DNA of 64,000 nucleotides, taken from contig CP040556.1 of the NCBI GenBank assembly GCA_013378335.1, positions 1,116,001 through 1,180,000 on the forward strand. The letters are read 5' to 3'. The position numbers and the translations under genes were made by a program. Below the pieces are notes generated by a model. The model was not told where the DNA came from. It searched no databases and saw only the letters and a program-made list of their open reading frames with translations. The DNA is from Streptococcus sanguinis (GTDB lineage: Bacteria > Bacillota > Bacilli > Lactobacillales > Streptococcaceae). Of this stretch, positions 48,313-56,944 are shown one piece after another; position 1 is the first letter of the stretch; every line of letters begins with the position of its first letter.

Positions 48313-48833
48313 AACATGTTTATTTAAAATATCTGGAAGAGAAAGATTATTCGACTTGGCTGGAAGGATTTTCCAATAGACTGCTTTCTCAATCACCATT
48401 TGATGATGGGCTTTTAGATATGATAATTTGTACAGAAAGTTGGTTTGCGGATTTGGTGGCTAAGCACCGCGATTTCCGAGAGAAAGACCAACAGTATATT
48501 TGGGGAATTTACGATGCAAAAAGCGGAAAACATGTAGGAATGGTTAATTTATTTGTGCTAGCTAGAGACAATTTCCAATGGGCGGAAATAGGTTATACGA
48601 TACATAATCAATTTTGGCGTCAGGGCTACGCCAGAGCAATGTTAGAAGAACTCAAGAAAGTCAGTCGTGAATTAGGATTTCATCGTTTAGAAGCACATGT
48701 TGATCTACAGAATATCCCTTCACAGAATTTGCTGGAGCAAGCTGATTTCTATCTTGAAGGAGTACGGAAACAATTCCAAAAAGAAGGTCAGGAATGGAAA
48801 GACAGACAAGTTTTTGTTTATATTTTAGATTAA
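48309..48833 (+). CDS. GNAT-family N-acetyltransferase
   Basis: 174 residues. GNAT core with IGYTIHNQFWRQGYARAMLEEL (acetyl-CoA loop) and C-terminal HRLEAHVDLQNIPSQNLLEQADFY, as in RimJ/RimL-type enzymes. Starts by overlap with the AlkD-like gene, so the two are coupled. Substrate unknown. It is the last gene of this run; the asd-type RNA promoter begins six bases after the stop. Confidence 0.85.
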   Translation: MKHVYLKYLEEKDYSTWLEGFSNRLLSQSPFDDGLLDMIICTESWFADLVAKHRDFREKDQQYIWGIYDAKSGKHVGMVNLFVLARDNFQWAEIGYTIHNQFWRQGYARAMLEELKKVSRELGFHRLEAHVDLQNIPSQNLLEQADFYLEGVRKQFQKEGQEWKDRQVFVYILD

Positions 48834-48838
48834 ATACC

Positions 48839-48868
48839 TTGACAAAACGGAAAAAGATAAGGTAAACT
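48839..48868 (+). promoter_or_regulatory. Promoter of the asd-type RNA
   Basis: TTGACA (48839-48844), 18 bases, TAAACT (48863-48868); transcription would start near 48875. Confidence 0.7.
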
Positions 48869-48874
48869 ATATTT

Positions 48875-49014
48875 CGTGCGATGAGTCGATATGCAGATTT
48901 TCTGCAAATTGAAGCATGGGAGGTCATAACGCAGGAGCGGACCTTGATCAGTTGTGTGAACCTGCTGATCACACGAAAGTGCCCTTATCCCCAGTCTACG
49001 GATTGGGGATTTTC
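48875..49014 (+). ncRNA. Structured non-coding RNA resembling the asd RNA motif
   Basis: A transcript of about 140 bases with its own promoter and terminator, immediately upstream of the asd gene. It contains GCAGA/TCTGC and TGATCAG/CTGATCA hairpins and ends in a 10-bp stem ATCCCCAGTC (48987-48996)/GATTGGGGAT (49001-49010) capped by TACG with a T run. Streptococci are known to carry a conserved asd RNA motif at this place, expressed as a separate small RNA of like size; I assign it by position, size and architecture. Confidence 0.65.
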
Positions 49015-49015
49015 T

Positions 49016-49066
49016 ATTGCTCTTGATGAAACAACTTTGCAGAAGGCAGTCGAGTTGTAGAGCAAT
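49016..49066 (+). repeat. Copy A of a duplicated 51-base foldable element
   Basis: ATTGCTCT at its start is a perfect complement of AGAGCAAT at its end; inside, ACAACT pairs with AGTTGT and TGC with GCA. Copy B at 49191-49241 is about 86 percent identical. Between them is a third hairpin. No known repeat family recognised. Confidence 0.75.
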
Positions 49067-49074
49067 GGATGCAG

Positions 49075-49094
49075 TTTTGTTCGTGAGAACAAAA
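49075..49094 (+). other. GNRA-capped hairpin between the two repeat copies
   Basis: TTTTGTTC (49075-49082), loop GTGA, GAACAAAA (49087-49094): a perfect 8-bp stem. No T run follows. Confidence 0.6.
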
Positions 49095-49190
49095 TCTGTA
49101 AACCTTGAAACTTCTCTTAGAGAGGCAAGACAGTTTTTCTCAGCCGAACTTAGAGACATTGATACTGAGACGGTTGGAGTCATGAGTGCT

Positions 49191-49241
49191 ATTGCTCTTA
49201 ATGAAAGAACTTCGCAGAAGGCAGTTGAGTTGTAGAGCAGT
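49191..49241 (+). repeat. Copy B of the duplicated 51-base foldable element
   Basis: Same length as copy A with about seven differences. The outer stem ATTGCTCT/AGAGCAGT is kept, one A-U pair being replaced by G-U. Read as protein, the copies give IALDETTLQKAVEL-stop and IALNERTSQKAVEL-stop, so a duplicated coding fragment is the other possibility. The gap 48834-49360 holds no other gene that I can support. Confidence 0.75.
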
Positions 49242-49290
49242 GTGTAAATGTAGTTTATCAAAATATCGCACTTATGTTCTTCAGAACCAT

Positions 49291-49318
49291 TTGCATTTTT
49301 CCCTAAAAATAGTATAAT
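49291..49318 (+). promoter_or_regulatory. Promoter of asd
   Basis: TTGCAT (49291-49296), 16 bases, TATAAT (49313-49318), 42 bases before the start codon. So asd has its own promoter, separate from the upstream RNA. Confidence 0.6.
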
Positions 49319-49330
49319 ACTAACAATACA

Positions 49331-49345
49331 AATTTTTTGAAAATT
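49331..49345 (+). promoter_or_regulatory. CodY-like box in the asd leader
   Basis: AATTTTTTGAAAATT matches the CodY consensus at 14 of 15 positions. It lies just downstream of the predicted transcription start, where a bound repressor would block elongation or initiation. Confidence 0.6.
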
Positions 49346-49360
49346 CAGAGAGGTTATCGC

Positions 49361-50437
49361 ATGGGATATACAGTTGCTGTAGTAGGTGCCACTGGCGCCG
49401 TTGGATCTCAAATGATTAAAATGCTGGAAGAATCTAGCCTTCCAATTGATAAAATACGCTATCTGGCGTCAGCTCGTTCAGCTGGTAAAGTTCTCCAGTT
49501 CAAGGGACAAGATATTACTATCGAAGAGACGACTGAGACGGCTTTTGAAGGTGTAGATATTGCTCTCTTTTCAGCTGGTGGTTCTACCTCAGCAAAATTC
49601 GCTCCTTACGCAGTCAAAGCTGGAGCAGTAGTGGTCGATAACACCTCTTATTTCCGTCAAAATCCTGATGTTCCTCTAGTTGTTCCAGAAGTCAATGCCC
49701 ATGCCTTAGATCAGCACAAAGGAATTATCGCTTGTCCTAACTGCTCGACAATTCAGATGATGGTGGCTTTAGAGCCTGTTCGTCAGCAATGGGGGCTGGA
49801 GCGCATCATTGTGTCTACCTATCAAGCAGTTTCTGGTGCAGGTATGGGAGCCATTCTTGAAACCCAAGCTCAATTGCGCTCTGTTCTCAATGATGGTGTA
49901 AATCCTAAGGACACGGAAGCCAATATCCTGCCATGTGGCGGCGATAAAAAACATTATCCTATTGCTTTTAATGCCTTACCTCAGATTGATGTCTTTACAG
50001 ATAACGACTACACTTATGAAGAGATGAAGATGACCAAGGAAACCAAGAAAATCATGGAAGATGATTCTATTGCTGTTTCTGCGACATGTGTCCGCCTTCC
50101 TATCTTGTCTGCTCACTCAGAGTCTGTCTATATCGAGACTAAGGAAGTTGCACCTATTGACCAGGTAAAAGCAGCAATCGCAGCTTTCCCAGGAGCTGTT
50201 TTAGAAGATGATGTAGCTCATCAGGTTTATCCGCAGGCAATCAATGCGGTTGGTAAGAAAGAAACCTTTGTTGGCCGAATTCGTAAGGATCTTGATGCAG
50301 AAAAAGGAATCCACATGTGGGTTGTTTCAGACAATCTTCTTAAAGGAGCAGCTTGGAATTCTGTTCAAATCGCAGAGACATTGCATGAACGTGGTTTAGT
50401 TCGTCCGACAGCAGAAGTCGTTTTTGAATTAAAATAA
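49361..50437 (+). CDS. asd: Aspartate-semialdehyde dehydrogenase
   Basis: Reduces aspartyl phosphate to aspartate semialdehyde, the branch point to lysine, threonine and methionine. ATG 49361 ([18 protein letters not shown]) gives 358 residues; the upstream in-frame ATG at 49337 lies in the CodY-like box. The NADP fold is at the N-terminus; the catalytic Cys is in [11 protein letters not shown]; the His motif is [21 protein letters not shown] precedes it. dapA follows as the next gene, though a terminator-like hairpin lies between. Confidence 0.95.
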   Translation: MGYTVAVVGATGAVGSQMIKMLEESSLPIDKIRYLASARSAGKVLQFKGQDITIEETTETAFEGVDIALFSAGGSTSAKFAPYAVKAGAVVVDNTSYFRQNPDVPLVVPEVNAHALDQHKGIIACPNCSTIQMMVALEPVRQQWGLERIIVSTYQAVSGAGMGAILETQAQLRSVLNDGVNPKDTEANILPCGGDKKHYPIAFNALPQIDVFTDNDYTYEEMKMTKETKKIMEDDSIAVSATCVRLPILSAHSESVYIETKEVAPIDQVKAAIAAFPGAVLEDDVAHQVYPQAINAVGKKETFVGRIRKDLDAEKGIHMWVVSDNLLKGAAWNSVQIAETLHERGLVRPTAEVVFELK

Positions 50438-50462
50438 AGTGACCAAGGAAACTTGACAGCAC

Positions 50463-50495
50463 AGGGTTGAATAATCTTTCTTTCAACCCTCTTTT
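50463..50495 (+). terminator. Terminator-like hairpin between asd and dapA
   Basis: AGGGTTGA (50463-50470)/TCAACCCT (50483-50490), then CTTTTC. A TATAAT at 50498-50503 follows, so dapA may have its own weak promoter. Confidence 0.55.
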
Positions 50496-50519
50496 CGTAT
50501 AATAAAGAGAGGTAAGTTT

Positions 50520-51455
50520 ATGGCGTATGCGGATCTGAAAAAATGTAAAATTATCACAGCTTTTATTACACCTTTTCATGAAGATGGTTCCATCAATTTT
50601 GAAGCTATTCCAGACTTGATTGAGCACCTTTTGGCTCACCATACGGATGGGATTTTACTTGCTGGAACGACTGCTGAAAGTCCAACTCTGACCCACGATG
50701 AAGAATTGGAGCTTTTTGCGGCAGTTCAAAAGGTTGTCAAGGGGCGTGTTCCTTTGATAGCCGGTGTCGGTACCAATGAAACGCGCGATTCTATCGAATT
50801 CGTCAAAGAAGTAGATGAATTTGGTGGTTTTGCAGCTGGTTTGGCCATTGTTCCCTATTATAATAAACCTTCTCAGGAAGGGATGTATCAGCACTTTAAA
50901 GCCATTGCGGATGCTTCAAACCTGCCCATTATTATCTACAATATCCCTGGTCGGGTAGTAGTTGAGATGACACCTGAGACTATGCTGAGGTTAGCAGCAC
51001 ATCCAAACATTATCGGCGTTAAAGAATGTACCAGTCTGGCGAATATGGCCTATCTGATTGAGCATCGTCCAGAGGAGTTTCTGATTTACACTGGTGAGGA
51101 TGGCGATGCCTTTCATGCTATGAATCTGGGGGCTGATGGAGTTATTTCAGTTGCTTCTCACACAAACGGTGATGAAATGTTTGAAATGCTGGATGCTATT
51201 GAACACAATGACATCAAAAAAGCAGCAGCTATCCAACGGAAATTCATCCCTAAAGTCAATGCCCTTTTCTCTTACCCAAGCCCTGCCCCCGTCAAGGCAG
51301 TACTCAATTATTTGGGCTTTGCAGCTGGGCCAACCCGCCTACCGCTTGTGCCGGCTCCCGAAGAAGATGCTAAACGCATTATCAAGGTCGTGGTTGATGG
51401 CGACTACCAAGCAACCAAAGAGACGGTTAAAGGTGTATTGAGACCGGATTATTGA
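50520..51455 (+). CDS. dapA: 4-Hydroxy-tetrahydrodipicolinate synthase
   Basis: Condenses aspartate semialdehyde (from Asd) with pyruvate, the first step to lysine. TIM-barrel of 311 residues: [12 protein letters not shown] binds pyruvate, the Tyr is in [12 protein letters not shown], and the Schiff-base Lys is in [18 protein letters not shown] lies before ATG 50520. Forms a functional pair with asd. Confidence 0.95.
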   Translation: MAYADLKKCKIITAFITPFHEDGSINFEAIPDLIEHLLAHHTDGILLAGTTAESPTLTHDEELELFAAVQKVVKGRVPLIAGVGTNETRDSIEFVKEVDEFGGFAAGLAIVPYYNKPSQEGMYQHFKAIADASNLPIIIYNIPGRVVVEMTPETMLRLAAHPNIIGVKECTSLANMAYLIEHRPEEFLIYTGEDGDAFHAMNLGADGVISVASHTNGDEMFEMLDAIEHNDIKKAAAIQRKFIPKVNALFSYPSPAPVKAVLNYLGFAAGPTRLPLVPAPEEDAKRIIKVVVDGDYQATKETVKGVLRPDY

Positions 51456-51505
51456 TTGATGCAGCAGTCTTAGGAATGCCATAGATAAAAATAATTAAGA
51501 AAGAA

Positions 51506-52114
51506 TTGAATATTGTGACAGAAAAACATAGTGAACAAATTGAGGAGTATAAAGCTAAGCATAGACTGGAAAAACTTGAAGGTAAAAAAGTTTATGATAA
51601 GCCGGTTATTCGGACCGGTGATAAGGCAGGATGCTATGGTTCAGCATTCATTTTGCTTGGATTTGTTTTAGGAGTTATTTATTTACTTCTTATACTTATA
51701 ACTGATTGGGATCTGAAACTTTTCTCTTTCATCTGGGAAACACTTGTTGCGTTAGGGATTGTTTTCAGTCTTTTTGGAGCTTTTAAAATCGGTCAGTTGG
51801 AGTTGCACAGTTTGTCAATGGTAGCTGACAAAGAGAAAAATTTTGAAATCGATAAAGCTTTCAATCTTTATAACATTATTCACAAACCAACAAAGAAAAT
51901 TCTACTTCAATATGATAGTGAGGATGATAGTTTAATTTCTCTAAACGCTGGAGGAGAGTTATTAGTTGAGCTCTTAAAGAGAGTTGAAGAAGAGAAATTG
52001 TCATTTAAGCCTATTAACAAAACATTGAGTTTAGAAGAAGTATCTGAAAATCATTGGAAAATGCACTATCGTTACAAAAGACAAGACATAACATTAGAGA
52101 AATCCGATACATGA
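51506..52114 (+). CDS. Membrane protein of unknown function
   Basis: About 200 residues. A charged N-terminus (about 1-45) is followed by two membrane segments (about 49-69 and 78-98) and a soluble C-terminal domain rich in Glu and Lys (KRVEEEKLSFKPINKTLSLEEV). I recognise no family. The start is uncertain: TTG 51506 has AAGAAAG upstream; GTG 51515 is the alternative and no ATG is near. Stands alone between dapA and a terminator at 52191. Confidence 0.5.
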   Translation: MNIVTEKHSEQIEEYKAKHRLEKLEGKKVYDKPVIRTGDKAGCYGSAFILLGFVLGVIYLLLILITDWDLKLFSFIWETLVALGIVFSLFGAFKIGQLELHSLSMVADKEKNFEIDKAFNLYNIIHKPTKKILLQYDSEDDSLISLNAGGELLVELLKRVEEEKLSFKPINKTLSLEEVSENHWKMHYRYKRQDITLEKSDT

Positions 52115-52190
52115 TGTTTAGCTTGCCAAGTTAGTCGTATTGATTTAAACTGAATAGTGAATTCAGTATCTGATAGTTTATGAAAACCAT

Positions 52191-52222
52191 ATAAAAGGAT
52201 TGCCCGGAGCAGTCCTTTTATA
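52191..52222 (+). terminator. Terminator after the 51506 gene
   Basis: Stem ATAAAAGGATTG/CAGTCCTTTTAT (one G-U pair) with a short loop; T-rich on its 3' side. Confidence 0.65.
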
Positions 52223-52281
52223 TAATCTTTTAAGACTAAAGAAAAAAGAAAGCTTCCTTTGAAAAATATTGGAAAAAATTA

Positions 52282-52369
52282 TATAATGTAAAAGTATGGT
52301 CTAGCTTTGGAATTTCTTTTTTAGCAGACTATAGATAACTAGATTGGCAGCAGTCATGTTAGAGACATG
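52282..52369 (+). promoter_or_regulatory. Promoter -10 box and structured leader of the ATP-cone gene
   Basis: TATAAT at 52282-52287 (weak TTTGAA 18 bases upstream). The leader of about 110 bases then folds into TATGGTCTAGC/GCAGACTATA (52295-52305, 52324-52333, one bulge) and CATGT/ACATG (52355-52359, 52365-52369). Nothing else is visible before the gene. Confidence 0.4.
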
Positions 52370-52407
52370 CATTAGTTTAGAAATATATAATATAAAAGGA
52401 GTTTTTT

Positions 52408-52746
52408 ATGCAAGTTATTAAACGGAGCGGTGAGGTCGTAGATTTTGACCCAGATAAAATCTATCAAGCAGTTCTAAAGGCAGCTCAGACTGTCTATGTG
52501 TTGACAGATGATTTGCGTCAGAATTTAGCGCAGGTTACAAAGAAAGTTGTTCTTGATTTGGAAGAAGCTAAGGTTGAACGTGCGACGATCAGCATGATTC
52601 AGTCCATGGTTGAAAGCCGCCTCTTGGGTGCAGGTTATATTACCATTGCCGAGCATTATATTTCCTATCGCTTGCAGCGCGATTTAGAGCGCAATGGCTA
52701 TGGAGATCATATCGCTGTACATCTGCATTTTGAGCAAGTGAGATAA
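52408..52746 (+). CDS. Stand-alone ATP-cone domain protein
   Basis: 112 residues, consisting of little more than one ATP-cone: VIKRSGEVVDFDPDKIYQAVLKAAQ, LDLEEAKVERATISMIQSMVE and YITIAEHYISYRLQRDLE. This domain normally begins ribonucleotide reductases or ends NrdR and senses ATP/dATP. NrdR's zinc ribbon is absent and no reductase is adjacent. AAGGAG precedes ATG 52408. It may regulate a reductase in trans or be a relic; that is inference. Confidence 0.8.
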   Translation: MQVIKRSGEVVDFDPDKIYQAVLKAAQTVYVLTDDLRQNLAQVTKKVVLDLEEAKVERATISMIQSMVESRLLGAGYITIAEHYISYRLQRDLERNGYGDHIAVHLHFEQVR

Positions 52747-52750
52747 AGTT

Positions 52751-52774
52751 AAAAAGCCTGCTAGGGCTTTTTTT
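52751..52774 (+). terminator. Terminator after the ATP-cone gene
   Basis: AAAGCC (52753-52758)/GGGCTTT (52764-52770), T run. Confidence 0.75.
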
Positions 52775-52886
52775 GCTCTTGAGGTAGAGAGCGCCGCTTT
52801 AGCATTCACCGCTTAAATTCTAGAAATATGTTAAAATAGGTAAAGATATAAAATTTTATCAATGATATTCATTGAAAGGATAAATT

Positions 52887-53738
52887 ATGGCAACGATTCA
52901 ATGGTTTCCGGGGCATATGTCCAAGGCACGGAGACAGGTACAGGAAAATATTAAGTTTGTTGATTTTGTGACGATACTGGTCGATGCGAGGCTTCCTTTA
53001 TCCAGTCAAAATCCTATGCTGACTAAGATTGTGGGCGATAAACCTAAGCTTTTGATTTTAAACAAGGCTGATTTGGCAGACCCTGTTCGGATTAAGGAAT
53101 GGCAGAGCTATTTTGAAAGTCAGGGAATTCCGACCTTATCTATTAATTCCAAAGAGCAATCTGCTGTTAAAAAAGTAACAGATGCAGCTAAAAAGCTTAT
53201 GGCTGACAAATTGGCGCGACAGAAAGAGAGAGGAATTCGCATCGAAACCTTGCGTACCATGATTATTGGCATTCCAAATGCTGGCAAATCAACCCTCATG
53301 AATCGCTTAGCTGGTAAGAAAATCGCTGTTGTAGGGAATAAGCCAGGTGTGACCAAGGGCCAGCAATGGCTTAAGTCGAATAAAGACTTGGAAATCTTGG
53401 ATACACCAGGAATACTCTGGCCTAAGTTTGAAGATGAGACGGTTGCTCTCAAGCTTGCTCTGACTGGAGCTATTAAGGATAATCTACTGCCAATGGATGA
53501 GGTGACGATTTTTGGCCTCAATTATTTTAAGGAGCATTATCCTGAGGAGCTGACAGCACGCTTCAAGCAGCTGGATCTAAGTCAGGAAGCGCCTGACATG
53601 ATTATGGATATGACTCAAAAACTCGGCTTCCGCGATGACTATGATCGTTTTTACAGTCTTTTTGTCAAAGATGTCCGCGATGGCAAGCTAGGCCGTTATT
53701 GCTTGGACACAGTTGGAGAACTAGATGGCAACGATTAA
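52887..53738 (+). CDS. rbgA: Ribosome biogenesis GTPase YlqF/RbgA
   Basis: Assists late assembly of the 50S subunit. 283 residues with circularly permuted GTPase motifs: G4 LNKADLA comes before G1 [14 protein letters not shown], then G3 DTPGILWP; the C-terminal helical domain contacts rRNA. The N-terminal [12 protein letters not shown] is the family signature. An extended -10 (TGTTAAAAT, 52829-52837) lies 50 bases upstream. rnhB overlaps by 14 bases. Confidence 0.95.
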   Translation: MATIQWFPGHMSKARRQVQENIKFVDFVTILVDARLPLSSQNPMLTKIVGDKPKLLILNKADLADPVRIKEWQSYFESQGIPTLSINSKEQSAVKKVTDAAKKLMADKLARQKERGIRIETLRTMIIGIPNAGKSTLMNRLAGKKIAVVGNKPGVTKGQQWLKSNKDLEILDTPGILWPKFEDETVALKLALTGAIKDNLLPMDEVTIFGLNYFKEHYPEELTARFKQLDLSQEAPDMIMDMTQKLGFRDDYDRFYSLFVKDVRDGKLGRYCLDTVGELDGND

Positions 53739-54489
53739 AGAATTTCAGCAACGTTTAGAGTTAGTGACTGATTTGGCTGATCCTTTTCTGGCAGAAGCAG
53801 CGAATGATTTGCGCAGTGGAGTTCAAAAAGCGATTGAAAAGCGCAAAAGAGTCATTCAAGCAGAGTTAGATGAAGATTTGCGTCTGGAGCTGATGTTACG
53901 GTATGAAAAAGAGCTTTATCAAGCAGGCTACCAGGCAATCGCTGGGATTGATGAGGTCGGCCGCGGTCCTCTAGCTGGACCAGTTGTCGCTGCAGCAGTT
54001 ATCTTACCTCCAAGATGTAAAATTAAAGGACTCAATGACAGTAAGAAGATTCCCAAGAAAAAGCACCAAGAAATCTATCAAGCAGTCATGGATAAAGCTT
54101 TGGCAGTTGGTATTGGCCTGATGGACAGCGAGATTATTGATCAAGTCAATATCTACGAAGCGACCAAGCTTGCTATGAAAGAGGCTTTGTCTAAGTTGAG
54201 TCTCAAGCCAGATTATTTACTGATTGATGCCATGAAACTGGATGTTGAGATTCCGCAAGAGTCCATCATCAAAGGTGATGCTAACTCTCTGTCTATCGCG
54301 GCAGCCAGTATTGTTGCTAAGGTCACTCGGGATAAGCTGATGGCAGACTACGACAAGGAATTTCCTGGCTATGATTTTGCGAAAAATGCTGGTTATGGAA
54401 CAAAAAACCATTTGCAGGGATTGGAAAGAAACGGCGTAACTCCTATTCATCGCAAGACATTTGAACCCGTAAAATCTATGTGTGAATAA
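53725..54489 (+). CDS. rnhB: Ribonuclease HII
   Basis: Cuts RNA in RNA-DNA hybrids and removes single ribonucleotides from DNA. 254 residues; metal motifs [20 protein letters not shown] (Asp-Glu-Gly), the LIDAMK Asp, and the end motif [22 protein letters not shown]. It has the N-terminal extension of about 70 residues usual in Firmicutes. Start ATG 53725 overlaps rbgA; coupled. Confidence 0.95.
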   Translation: MATIKEFQQRLELVTDLADPFLAEAANDLRSGVQKAIEKRKRVIQAELDEDLRLELMLRYEKELYQAGYQAIAGIDEVGRGPLAGPVVAAAVILPPRCKIKGLNDSKKIPKKKHQEIYQAVMDKALAVGIGLMDSEIIDQVNIYEATKLAMKEALSKLSLKPDYLLIDAMKLDVEIPQESIIKGDANSLSIAAASIVAKVTRDKLMADYDKEFPGYDFAKNAGYGTKNHLQGLERNGVTPIHRKTFEPVKSMCE

Positions 54490-54506
54490 GCACGAAGAGG
54501 TGAGAC

Positions 54507-55338
54507 ATGCTTATCAGTAAAAAATGTGGTGATTTCTGAAGAAAACCAAAAAGAAGTTATTCTCGTGGGGCGAGGACTGGCCTTTGGTCGAAAAGTTGGC
54601 CAGGAGATTCCAGATGAGCTGATTGAGAAAAAGTATGTCTTGTCAGAAAATAACCACAAACTTCTGATGGAGCTGCCGACAGAAGTCATGGAAATGTCGG
54701 ATAAGATTATTTCTTTCGCAAGGGAGAAACTGCAGAAGAAGCTGAAAGATACCGCTTTTCTGGCAATGGCAGATCATATCCACGGAGTCTTGCTGCGCTT
54801 GGAAGGTGATATTTATCTCAAGAATTTCCTCATGTGGGATATTAAACGATTCTTTCCTACTGAGTTTGAGGTTGGTCAGTATGCAAAACAGCTTTTGAGC
54901 GCTTATATCGGTAAGGAACTTCCAGATGATGAAGCAGCATTTATGACTCTGACCTTAATTAATGCAGAGTTGGAAAATGGAGACGGAGCTGCGCGTGATT
55001 TGACTATGATGATGGAGGAAATCATGACCATTGTCAAGTACAGTTTGGAAATTTCTTTAGACGAGGAAGACATCTACCTAGAGCGCTTTATGACCCATCT
55101 AAAATTTTTCTGTGAGCGAGTCCTGACTAATAGCGGTCACCGTGACTTGGAGGACAATGAGATGTTTGACTTACTTAAATGTAAGTATCCTTTGGCTTAT
55201 GAAACCACTAGGAAGATTGCTGAATTTTTAAAGCAAACCAGAAATTACCAAACATCAGATGATGAACAACTTTACCTGACTATCCATTTGTCACGCATGA
55301 AAAGGAGGATGCTATGCGAAGTGAATACGAAAAAATGA
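54507..55338 (+). pseudogene. LicT/BglG-type PRD antiterminator with a damaged RNA-binding N-terminus
   Basis: The strong ribosome site GAGGTGAG serves ATG 54507, which reads MLISKKCGDF and stops at 54539. A second frame opens at GTG 54526 and reads VVISEENQKEVILVGRGLAFG, the rest of a CAT RNA-binding domain, then two PRD domains (about residues 55-165 and 165-265) with the regulatory His (ADHIHGVLLR, TIHLSRMK). Family members start like MKIxKVINNNVV, so about 11 bases seem lost after AAA. The PRDs look intact but RNA binding is probably gone. No PTS operon or RAT target is near. Confidence 0.7.
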
Positions 55339-55877
55339 TTGCTGGAAAGATTTACAGACCGCAAGACAGTGAATTGAGAGAATTGGCAGTAAGATCAAAG
55401 GAATTTCAATATCGTTTTAACCAAGAGCGAGACAGTGACCGGCGCAGTGCTATTATCAAAGAATGGTTTGGCAGCACAGGGGAGAATCTTGCTATGAAGC
55501 CTGATTTGGTCTGTGATTATGGAATCAATATTCATCTAGGGGAGAATTTTTATTCTAACTGGAATCTGACTATGTTGGACGTTTGCCCGATTCGCATCGG
55601 AGATAATGCTTTGCTTGGTCCAAATTGCCAGCTTCTGACACCTCTTCATCCGCTTGATCCAGTGGAAAGAAATTCTGGTATTGAATACGGAGCACCAATC
55701 ACTATTGGTGAAAATTTCTGGGCTGGCGGAGGTGTGACGATTCTGCCAGGCGTGACACTAGGGGATAATGTCGTGGTGGGTGCCGGAGCGGTTGTGACCA
55801 AGTCTTTTGGTGACAATGTAGTCTTGGCTGGTAATCCAGCACGAATTATTAAGGAAATCCCTGTTCATAAAGAATAA
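55314..55877 (+). CDS. Hexapeptide-repeat acetyltransferase (maltose O-acetyltransferase/NodL-like)
   Basis: 187 residues. N-terminal Maa domain (EYEKMIAGKIYRPQDSEL), then a left-handed beta-helix with hexapeptide repeats such as ITIGENFWAGGGVTILPGVT and LGDNVVVGAGAVVTKSF, and catalytic His in TPLHPLDP. Transfers an acetyl group from acetyl-CoA to a sugar. Starts inside the 3' end of the antiterminator gene (25-base overlap, GGAGG upstream), so translation was coupled to it. Confidence 0.88.
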   Translation: MRSEYEKMIAGKIYRPQDSELRELAVRSKEFQYRFNQERDSDRRSAIIKEWFGSTGENLAMKPDLVCDYGINIHLGENFYSNWNLTMLDVCPIRIGDNALLGPNCQLLTPLHPLDPVERNSGIEYGAPITIGENFWAGGGVTILPGVTLGDNVVVGAGAVVTKSFGDNVVLAGNPARIIKEIPVHKE

Positions 55878-55946
55878 AAGATGGGTTAAAGGCAATAGGC
55901 AAGAAAACCAGCTATTGACAACATCAAATTCAATAAAATCGTAAAG

Positions 55947-55973
55947 AAGGAACTGTATCGCAGTTCTTTTTTT
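55947..55973 (+). terminator. Terminator after the acetyltransferase
   Basis: AGGAACTG/CAGTTCTT stem with a TATCG loop and long T run, ending just before the dprA CIN box. Confidence 0.8.
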
Positions 55974-55982
55974 GAATTTTTT

Positions 55983-55990
55983 TACGAATA
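55983..55990 (+). promoter_or_regulatory. CIN box (ComX/SigX promoter) of dprA
   Basis: TACGAATA, a perfect match to the competence sigma factor box, preceded by a T run and 18 bases before the dprA start codon. Confidence 0.85.
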
Positions 55991-56008
55991 AGAAAGTGAG
56001 GTGAAAAA

Positions 56009-56851
56009 ATGAATAATTTTGAGATTTATAAAATGAAAAAAGCTGGCTTGACTAATCATCAGGTTTTAAATGTTTTGAGATACGCCGAGAGTAGAGATGG
56101 CAACCTTTCTCTCCGAGATAAGGCTGTCGTATCTGAGTGCCGTAATCCTGCTCTCTTTATAGAGAAATACAAGAGGCTTGATTTACCAGCTTTGAAGGAA
56201 GAATTTGAACTTTTCCCGTCCTTTTCTATCTTGGATGATATTTACCCTTGGGATTTATGCGAGATTTATGATGCCCCGACTTTGTTATTTTATCAGGGAA
56301 ATCTAAATCTACTAGAATTGCCCAAGACAGCGGTCGTTGGCAGTCGAGACAGCAGCAAGCAAGGAAATGCCTCCGTACAAAAGATTGTCAAGGAGCTAAA
56401 TAATGAATTGGTTATCGTCAGCGGCCTGGCTCGTGGAATAGATACAGCGGCTCATATGGCTGCCCTGCAAAACGGGGGGCAGACGATTGCTGTCATCGGA
56501 ACGGGATTAGATGTCTTTTATCCCAAAGCCAACAAAAAATTACAAGCTTACATTGGCAAAAATCATTTATTGCTGACAGAGTATGGTCCAGGTGAACAGC
56601 CTTTGAAATTTCATTTTCCAGAGCGGAATCGGATCATAGCTGGTCTCTGTCGAGGCGTCATTGTGGCAGAAGCTAAGATGCGCTCAGGCAGCCTGATTAC
56701 CTGTGAGCGAGCGATGGAAGAAGGCCGGGATGTCTTTGCTATTCCGGGGTCAATTTTAGATGGGAAATCTGACGGCTGCCATCATTTAATCCAAGAGGGC
56801 GCAAAGTGCATCACATCAGGCTCTGACGTCCTTTCTGAGTTTGATTTTTAA
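56009..56851 (+). CDS. dprA: DNA processing protein DprA
   Basis: Protects incoming single-stranded DNA and loads RecA in transformation; it also shuts off competence. 280 residues: N-terminal SAM-like domain, then the Rossmann core with VVGSRDSSKQGN, SGLARGIDTAAH and AIGTGLDVFYPKAN-type motifs (AVIGTGLDVFYP) and FPERNRIIAGLCRGVIVAEA. GAGGTG precedes ATG 56009. Single late competence gene with a CIN box; topA has its own promoter. Confidence 0.96.
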   Translation: MNNFEIYKMKKAGLTNHQVLNVLRYAESRDGNLSLRDKAVVSECRNPALFIEKYKRLDLPALKEEFELFPSFSILDDIYPWDLCEIYDAPTLLFYQGNLNLLELPKTAVVGSRDSSKQGNASVQKIVKELNNELVIVSGLARGIDTAAHMAALQNGGQTIAVIGTGLDVFYPKANKKLQAYIGKNHLLLTEYGPGEQPLKFHFPERNRIIAGLCRGVIVAEAKMRSGSLITCERAMEEGRDVFAIPGSILDGKSDGCHHLIQEGAKCITSGSDVLSEFDF

Positions 56852-56881
56852 AACAAGTTTTCCTATAAGAAAAGTTAGCAG

Positions 56882-56910
56882 TTGACATCTATCAAAAAAT
56901 AGTTTAAACT
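56882..56910 (+). promoter_or_regulatory. Promoter of topA
   Basis: TTGACA (56882-56887), 17 bases, TAAACT (56905-56910). Confidence 0.75.
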
Positions 56911-56944
56911 CTATGAGATTTATTTCTTATAGAAGGTGTCTAAA

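Noticed and set aside
49017..49235. A 72-codon frame over the duplicated element upstream of asd
   Set aside because: No ATG or ribosome site, unremarkable composition, and it runs through hairpins; treated as structured DNA rather than a gene.
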